From positions 1 to 64,000 of the forward strand of contig JAABRE010000005.1 in NCBI GenBank assembly GCA_011391125.1: 64,000 nt of DNA, given 5' to 3'. The notes under the pieces were generated by a model that saw only the letters and a program-made list of their open reading frames with translations, was not told the origin of the DNA and made no database searches. Each line of letters starts with the position of its first letter. Position 1 is the stretch's first letter. Source of the stretch: Synechococcales cyanobacterium S06 (GTDB lineage Bacteria; Cyanobacteriota; Cyanobacteriia; Cyanobacteriales; JAABRE01). Both the position numbers and the translations under genes were made by a program. Of this stretch, positions 59,795 through 64,000 are shown piece after piece.

Positions 59795-60095
59795 CACTAC
59801 CAAAAGTGATCTTTGGCTTAATTCTTTAATAGAATCTTTAAAAGATTTTGAATATGCTGCTGAATATTTAACTGTTATTTTAGAAAATGATCCTGAAAGT
59901 GAGCAAATTTTAAGAGTTACTTTACAGGATATTATTAAAGCTCGTCAAGATGATAATTGTTTATCAGAAGATGCTCAACAATATTACCAGAAACTCGAAC
60001 AAATATTTGCTAAAAATGAGGAGCAATCAATTTATTTGTTTATCAATTTATTAAAGGCTTTAGGATTCAAAATTAACATAATTAATAATTTATAG
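59775..60095 (+). CDS. Addiction-module antidote protein (HigA2-like)
   Basis: This 106-residue protein resembles the antidote partner of DUF891 killers: LKDFEYAAEYLTVILENDPESEQILRVTLQDIIKARQ, then LFINLLKALGFKINI, which matches the typical AVLKALGL ending. The central helix-turn-helix is diverged (CLSEDAQQYYQKLEQIFAKNE), so DNA binding may be lost. It overlaps the truncated killer gene, the standard order for this family. AAAGGAG lies upstream of its ATG. Confidence 0.75.
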   Translation: MTTKIANTTKSDLWLNSLIESLKDFEYAAEYLTVILENDPESEQILRVTLQDIIKARQDDNCLSEDAQQYYQKLEQIFAKNEEQSIYLFINLLKALGFKINIINNL

Positions 60096-60275
60096 GGTGG
60101 GCAAAATGGCGAAAAATCTTAGCAATTACCCAGAAAAGACAGTTAAAAATGGTGGGCAATGGCGAATTATCATTGAAAATTGAGAACTAAATTAATCGCT
60201 GCCATTGCCCACCCTACCAATTTACTACAAATTTACTTGACACCAGTAAATTGGTAGGGTGGGCATTGCCCACCC
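60096..60275. repeat. GTGGGCAATGG palindromic repeats
   Basis: The 219-bp gap after the TA genes is almost wholly repeats. TGCCCACCCTACCAATTTACT (60206-60226) faces its reverse complement at 60245-60265 across a short loop, a very stable hairpin. Outside it are TAGGGTGGGCAAAATGGCG and ATGGTGGGCAATGGCG copies. It may end transcripts from both sides. Confidence 0.8.
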
Positions 60276-60314
60276 TTTGAATTTGGGAATATTACCAATT
60301 TGTCCATCAAAAGG

Positions 60315-60986
60315 TTATTTTTTTTTCATTACGGCACCCATACCTACAAGAACAAAATAAGACAGAATTGTTGAAGGTTCAGGAACTGTTTGCTGGGCTT
60401 GATTATAATCGTAGGTAACAGTCACATTCGCAGTTGCTTGTGTTGTAAGGTTAGTCGAGATATTGCCACCACCACCTGTTATGGAAACTCCACTAAAAGT
60501 CTCAAGAGGTAGAGTAATCAAGTCTCCCACACTGCCTGTAAAAAGGGCTAGTGTCGAAACATCGGTGTACATCTGGTTCGCCGTAGAACTAGAAAGCAAA
60601 TTAATGGAGCTACTCCCACCCGCTGCTATAGACAAAAAGGAGGTCTGAGCTGAGAGACTGAGATTCAACTGATTACTCCCTGGCAAGGTGAGCAAATAAT
60701 CGACACTAGTTCCAACTTTTGCTGTTTGCGATGACGCCGCGTTATTAGTTGCCGTACCTGTACTTGTAAAATTACCACCTAAAATTACAGTTGTTTGAAT
60801 TAACGTTCCTAAAGACGAATCGAACTTAGGTAGAGAAAAAGTGTTAGAAAGTTCGACTGGACCGGAAAAAGAACTGTTAAAAGAAATAGTGGCTGCTTCA
60901 GCAATTTTGCTCATACTCATCAGATTGGCTGCTGCCATACTCAGAAGCAAGGGATACCATGTTTTTTTGTTAAAGTTAACCATCAC
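60315..60986 (-). CDS. PEP-CTERM sorting-domain protein
   Basis: This 223-residue secreted protein has a signal peptide (to about residue 31, cleavage near SKIAEAA), a Ser/Thr/Asn-rich beta domain similar to choice-of-anchor modules, and the C-terminal sorting signal VPEPSTILSYFVLVGMGAVMKKK: the PEP motif, a hydrophobic helix and a basic tail. PEP-CTERM proteins are processed by exosortase and usually become surface or matrix proteins. The exosortase gene is not in this window. ATG at 60986 or 60983 could start it. Confidence 0.88.
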   Translation of the reverse strand: MMVNFNKKTWYPLLLSMAAANLMSMSKIAEAATISFNSSFSGPVELSNTFSLPKFDSSLGTLIQTTVILGGNFTSTGTATNNAASSQTAKVGTSVDYLLTLPGSNQLNLSLSAQTSFLSIAAGGSSSINLLSSSTANQMYTDVSTLALFTGSVGDLITLPLETFSGVSITGGGGNISTNLTTQATANVTVTYDYNQAQQTVPEPSTILSYFVLVGMGAVMKKK

Positions 60987-61065
60987 TTAAATTAAAATAA
61001 TTTTTCTCAATATTACATTAAGATGACAATCCTAAATAGACATCTCCAAAAATTTATGAAGCTCA

Positions 61066-61269
61066 TTAACGCTCTTTTAGGATTCTGGGAAAACTCTTGT
61101 CATTACTAAATGCTAGAACCACTGTAACACTAGCGATCGCCCCTTTATTTCTAATAAAAACCTCAAATCATGATTTCCTAACAGAAATCTCATGGCGATC
61201 GCCATATTTATAAGTATTCCAGACTTTCGTAATTATAATGATTTTTATAAAGTCCTAAAAGAGCGTTAA
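61066..61269. mobile_element. 204-bp MITE-like element
   Basis: The ends are perfect 17-bp inverted repeats TTAACGCTCTTTTAGGA and TCCTAAAAGAGCGTTAA; complementarity continues weakly inward. There is no ORF. Because an adjacent transposase fragment ends 13 bp beyond the right repeat, the repeat may be the terminus of that IS. Confidence 0.75.
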
Positions 61270-61281
61270 GCTGTTCGTAAT

Positions 61282-61404
61282 CTAAACTACACTAACAGAA
61301 TTACCTTTATTTTTAAGTTTACGATTCCACTTAATAACTAACCCTCCGACCTTAAGAAGATTATGCAAAACCATTTCTAATTCTTCGATAGACTTAAAAA
61401 GCCA
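61282..61404 (-). pseudogene. C-terminal fragment of a transposase
   Basis: The minus strand encodes WLFKSIEELEMVLHNLLKVG followed by GLVIKWNRKLKNKGNSVSVV and a stop. This resembles the C-terminus of IS630-type transposases of cyanobacteria (SIEEL...KNKGN), and nothing of the catalytic domain remains. Upstream it runs into the direct repeat at 61402. Confidence 0.5.
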
Positions 61405-61752
61405 CATCAAGGATTAAAGAATCAGATTAACGCACCACCTAAACTCGTAGGGTGTGTTAATCGGCGATAATTTCTGTATCCACACCAAGGATTAAAGAAT
61501 CAGATTAACGCACCACCTAAACTCGTAGGGTGGGTTAGCAGCGAGATTAATTTAGACGAAAAACTAGGGAATTTTGATTCGCAGCGTAACCCACCATTTT
61601 AAATAAAAAATTGTATCCAATTATACATTTTACACGAAAAAATCGGCCAATAATTGTTAATTAAATTGCCCTTTCCCAAGAAGTCGTGACAATTCCTGAA
61701 TTGCTATTACCAAATTGCGATACCATAATTGAAAAATAACTAATCAGAAAAA

Positions 61753-62409
61753 ATGCAGGAAACTGGTTTAAATTTAATGGCAATCGCCGTTTTTGCGATG
61801 ACAATTTCAAGTTTACTTGGACCACTCTTTAATATTTCCCCATTTATTCCAGCCGGTACAACTGTTATTATGATGGGATTAATTACCTTTGATACATTAA
61901 CTTGGCAAAATAAAGGGGTTAATTTATTATTAGAAATCTTTGCTTCCGAAGCAGATAAAGAAAGGATAATTTACCATGAAGCTGGACATTTTTTAGTAGC
62001 TTATTTTTTGAGTATCCCCATTACTGGTTATAGTTTAACCGTTTGGGAGTCTTTAAAACAAGGGAATAAAGGAAAAATAGGAGTTATTTTTGAGACAGAA
62101 AATTTACCAGAAAAAGAGAATATTCCCCTAATTTTAGAACGTTTATCCACAGTTTTAATGGCCGGAATTGAAGCAGAAAAAATGATTTATGGTAATGGCC
62201 AAGGTGGAGAAGATGATCGAGGAAAATTAAGGCAATTCTTAGTTGATTCTGGTCTGAATAATACCGTATATCAACAAAAAGAAAACTGGGCAAAATTGCA
62301 GGCAAAAAATATCTTAGTAAGTAATAAACATACTTATGAAAAGTTAGTTATTGCCCTGAAAGAAAGACAATCTGTCGAAAAATGTTATTTAATAATTAAG
62401 AATTCTTAA
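61753..62409 (+). CDS. Membrane-anchored M41 (FtsH-like) peptidase-domain protein without AAA
   Basis: This 218-residue protein has two hydrophobic N-terminal segments (about 6-25 and 32-52) and then the M41 peptidase motif ERIIYHEAGHFLVAYFLSIPITGYSL, with the zinc-binding HEAGH. AGIEAEKMIYGNGQGGEDDRGKL has the distal acidic ligand region (FtsH has GGEDDxxK or GAxxDLxxA). No AAA+ domain is present. Stand-alone M41-like proteins occur in cyanobacteria and plastids. They may be proteases or FtsH modulators. The stop overlaps the convergent trm1 stop by 4 bp. Confidence 0.85.
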   Translation: MQETGLNLMAIAVFAMTISSLLGPLFNISPFIPAGTTVIMMGLITFDTLTWQNKGVNLLLEIFASEADKERIIYHEAGHFLVAYFLSIPITGYSLTVWESLKQGNKGKIGVIFETENLPEKENIPLILERLSTVLMAGIEAEKMIYGNGQGGEDDRGKLRQFLVDSGLNNTVYQQKENWAKLQAKNILVSNKHTYEKLVIALKERQSVEKCYLIIKNS

Positions 62410-63500
62410 TGATTTTTAGCGATGTGAAGACAGGTCTGGAAATCCGCATTAGTTTTGATTGCTTCGGGATTAATATGAGTAATCGTGGCCTGAAATCCCT
62501 CTTTTTCTAACAGTTTAATCAAAATTTCTCGCTTTGGTAAATCCATTTTTCCCCGATGACCAATTTCTCTTAATGTGTAAAAATAAGGGGGAAATTCCGC
62601 TTCTTGAGCCAAAATTTCGGTTAATTCCGCTCTTTTTTGCCAATTTAACTCCATCGCCTTCATTTTCATTTTACCCAAATAAGTACGATCGCCCAATTCC
62701 CCCAACCATAAGGGACCGGTGACAGTCAGAGGAAGATTATCGTAGTGACAAGAAGTCTTACCGAGTTTAGCCCAAGAAATCGTCTCATAATTGCCACATT
62801 CCTGACAATAACCCAAAAAACCGTAATTTTCCGCCGTTAAACACTGATAATGAACCAAACGCACCATCACTCGATAGGTTTGACCAGAAAATAGACTAAA
62901 AATTGGCTTAATTCCGAAGCCCCGACTGGCCGCCTGTTGTTGCAAACTACCAAGCAATAACCGCAACCCCTGTTCCTGACCCGCCGGATGCGATCGAGCA
63001 TAAGCCCCGTAAGCCTTTAAACTGTTTAAAGGGAGTTTCCCTGTCGCTGTTTTTCCGTCGGTACTTGTCAAATACAACAAACCGTTGAGCTTAACAGCGA
63101 AAAGACTGGCACTCAAATAAGGCGCAGCAGAGCCAAAACAGTCCACATCCACCAAGTCATAATAGTCCCTACCATTATGGCACTCAAAGAAGCAATCAAG
63201 GGCATTTTTATGGGTAATCCTGCCCTTTTTGTCGGACAATATACCCCCTAAATTTTCCTGCAAAATTTCGCCATTCTCCGGATTACCGTCATTTGACCAC
63301 ACCCACTGCGCCTGACTCTCTAGGCAATAACGAAGCGATCGCACCCCAGACCCACTCATCACATCTAAAACGCGCAATTGCTGGTATTCTTGTTGATAGA
63401 CCATTCCTGCTAATACCCCTAAGTCTCTCACCACCTGAGTTTGAGGACGATAAAAAGTATTGCCAACCTTAAATTTTGCTTGTCCTTCTTGATACTGCAT
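62406..63500 (-). CDS. trm1: tRNA (guanine26-N2)-dimethyltransferase, Trm1 family
   Basis: Trm1 methylates N2 of G26 (or G27) in tRNA using SAM. The 364-residue protein has FKVGNTFYRPQTQVVRDLGVLAG at the N-terminus, the SAM-binding LRVLDVMSGSGVRSLRYCLES, the catalytic DLVDVDCFGSAAPYLSA (D-x-D-P/C-F), a C2C2-type zinc site YCQECG (one half; the other Cys lie around KTSCHYDN), and a C-terminal helical domain. It is the size of the cyanobacterial and archaeal enzymes. Bacterial Trm1 is restricted to few phyla. It overlaps the convergent peptidase gene by 4 bp. Confidence 0.9.
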   Translation of the reverse strand: MQYQEGQAKFKVGNTFYRPQTQVVRDLGVLAGMVYQQEYQQLRVLDVMSGSGVRSLRYCLESQAQWVWSNDGNPENGEILQENLGGILSDKKGRITHKNALDCFFECHNGRDYYDLVDVDCFGSAAPYLSASLFAVKLNGLLYLTSTDGKTATGKLPLNSLKAYGAYARSHPAGQEQGLRLLLGSLQQQAASRGFGIKPIFSLFSGQTYRVMVRLVHYQCLTAENYGFLGYCQECGNYETISWAKLGKTSCHYDNLPLTVTGPLWLGELGDRTYLGKMKMKAMELNWQKRAELTEILAQEAEFPPYFYTLREIGHRGKMDLPKREILIKLLEKEGFQATITHINPEAIKTNADFQTCLHIAKNH

Positions 63501-63890
63501 ATAAATGTAAATTTGTCAATAACTTGTCTGACACTTTTTAGATTGGCACATAATGAGGCTAAAGTACCTTGTCAACTTATTCACAATCAGAAAATCTCTG
63601 AAACCCTTATGATAACTAGATTTGAATATTTTAGGGTGAAAAAATAGACATAAAAAATCCATGTTATATTTTTAAGTATCTCATCTTTTAAGTCCGTTGT
63701 CAAGTCAACGGCTGAAACAACCAAAAAACGTTTGATTATTGAGAATAATTCTCATGTCATCTTTTCTTGACATATTTAAAGATTAAAACTAAACTACTTT
63801 TAACATAAGTAAAACTTATCATTGCCAGCGAAATCTTAGTTTTTTTTCAGAATTGACAATGGTTAATTGTCGATTCTGAATTGCTAATTA
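63501..63890. other. Intergenic region upstream of trm1
   Basis: 390 bp, AT-rich, with the trm1 promoter. At 63848-63882 TTCAGAATTGACAAT and ATTGTCGATTCTGAA form a 15-bp stem with one mismatch, just beyond the stop of the last gene, perhaps its transcript end. I see no ORF. Confidence 0.6.
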
Positions 63891-64000
63891 TTAACCTTCT
63901 TTTTGATGATGAACTTCTACGGTGGTATGAACATTTCCCCTGGGTTGAAAATCACCTTTAATGGTAATGTCTAAAGGATCAGCAGCCGTTACAAAATCAT
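63891..64000 (-). CDS. Partial CDS, possible NADPH-dependent 7-cyano-7-deazaguanine reductase C-terminus
   Basis: The last 36 codons of a minus-strand gene read DFVTAADPLDITIKGDFQPRG, then NVHTTVEVHHQKEG and a stop at 63891-63893. The GDFxPRGNVHT ending resembles the C-terminus of QueF, which reduces preQ0 to preQ1 in queuosine synthesis. The sequence is short, so this is tentative. The rest of the gene lies outside the window. Confidence 0.45.
   Translation of the reverse strand, partial: DFVTAADPLDITIKGDFQPRGNVHTTVEVHHQKEG

Larger units (their letters stand above)
60987..61752. other. 766-bp gene-free region of MITEs, IS remnant and direct repeats
   Basis: From left to right it holds the promoter side of the PEP-CTERM gene, a 204-bp MITE-like element (61066-61269), a transposase C-terminal fragment (61282-61404) and two direct repeats 78 bp apart (61402 and 61480; TTAACGCACCACCTAAACTC). 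It then holds the promoter of the M41-like gene. Two HIP1-like sites lie at 61134 and 61196. Confidence 0.7.

Overview
The window is chromosomal DNA from a low-GC cyanobacterium. The evidence is psbA (photosystem II D1), a phytol-kinase-like gene, the plsY/DUF3086/DUF3119 neighbourhood, a group 2 sigma factor, a fused PutA, many HIP1 octamers (GCGATCGC, e.g. near 7431, 13917, 23388, 28601, 48322, 57061) and a PEP-CTERM protein. Base composition and gene content suggest a unicellular Geminocystis/Cyanobacterium-like organism; the genus is an inference.

Layout. 1-4290 is a decaying accessory region: an IS630-type transposase interrupted by a 124-bp MITE, a truncated LamG protein, tandem and palindromic repeats, and four toxin-antitoxin (TA) loci, most broken by frameshift, nonsense mutation or in-frame repeat insertion. 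4294-8926 holds an ABC-F ATPase, hisB, a chorismate-lyase-like gene, a small putative TA pair and an HD alarmone-hydrolase-like gene. 8931-10020 is another decayed patch (nuclease pseudogene, solo MNT protein, MITE). 10057-14916 carries ftsH, ridA, a Nudix hydrolase, gpsA and an unknown gene.

14987-23952 (minus strand) is the most notable locus. In transcription order it encodes a membrane-anchored vWA protein, a 1096-residue tubulin/FtsZ-superfamily protein, a MotA/ExbB/ZorA-like channel protein with a very long repetitive tail, an inserted AbrB-Doc TA pair, a MotB/ZorB-like OmpA protein with the channel aspartate, and a small two-helix membrane protein. The gene order suggests one envelope-spanning, ion-driven machine joined to a tubulin-like cytoskeletal GTPase. 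It resembles the ZorAB half of Zorya defence but has a different effector set.

24044-31471 returns to housekeeping: tRNA-Lys, an epimerase-like gene, a phytol-kinase-like gene, yidD, thrB, moaE, a [2Fe-2S] protein, a universal stress protein and an ABC1/UbiB kinase. 31687-38004 encodes two large calcium-binding-repeat (RTX) proteins, one joining a GDSL esterase to a 5'-nucleotidase C-terminal domain. 38055-50536 has a histidine kinase, putA, a sigma factor, priA, anmK, an unknown gene and a Ser/Thr kinase. 50541-51455 is a four-helix-bundle (IVP/S23-like) gene between oppositely oriented heptamer arrays. 51448-58902 carries glmM, plsY, DUF3086, DUF3119, sdhA and psbA with a clear promoter and terminator. 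59054-60095 is two back-to-back TA loci. The right end has a PEP-CTERM protein, MITE/IS remnants, an M41-protease-like membrane protein lacking the AAA domain, trm1 and the 3' end of a possible queF.
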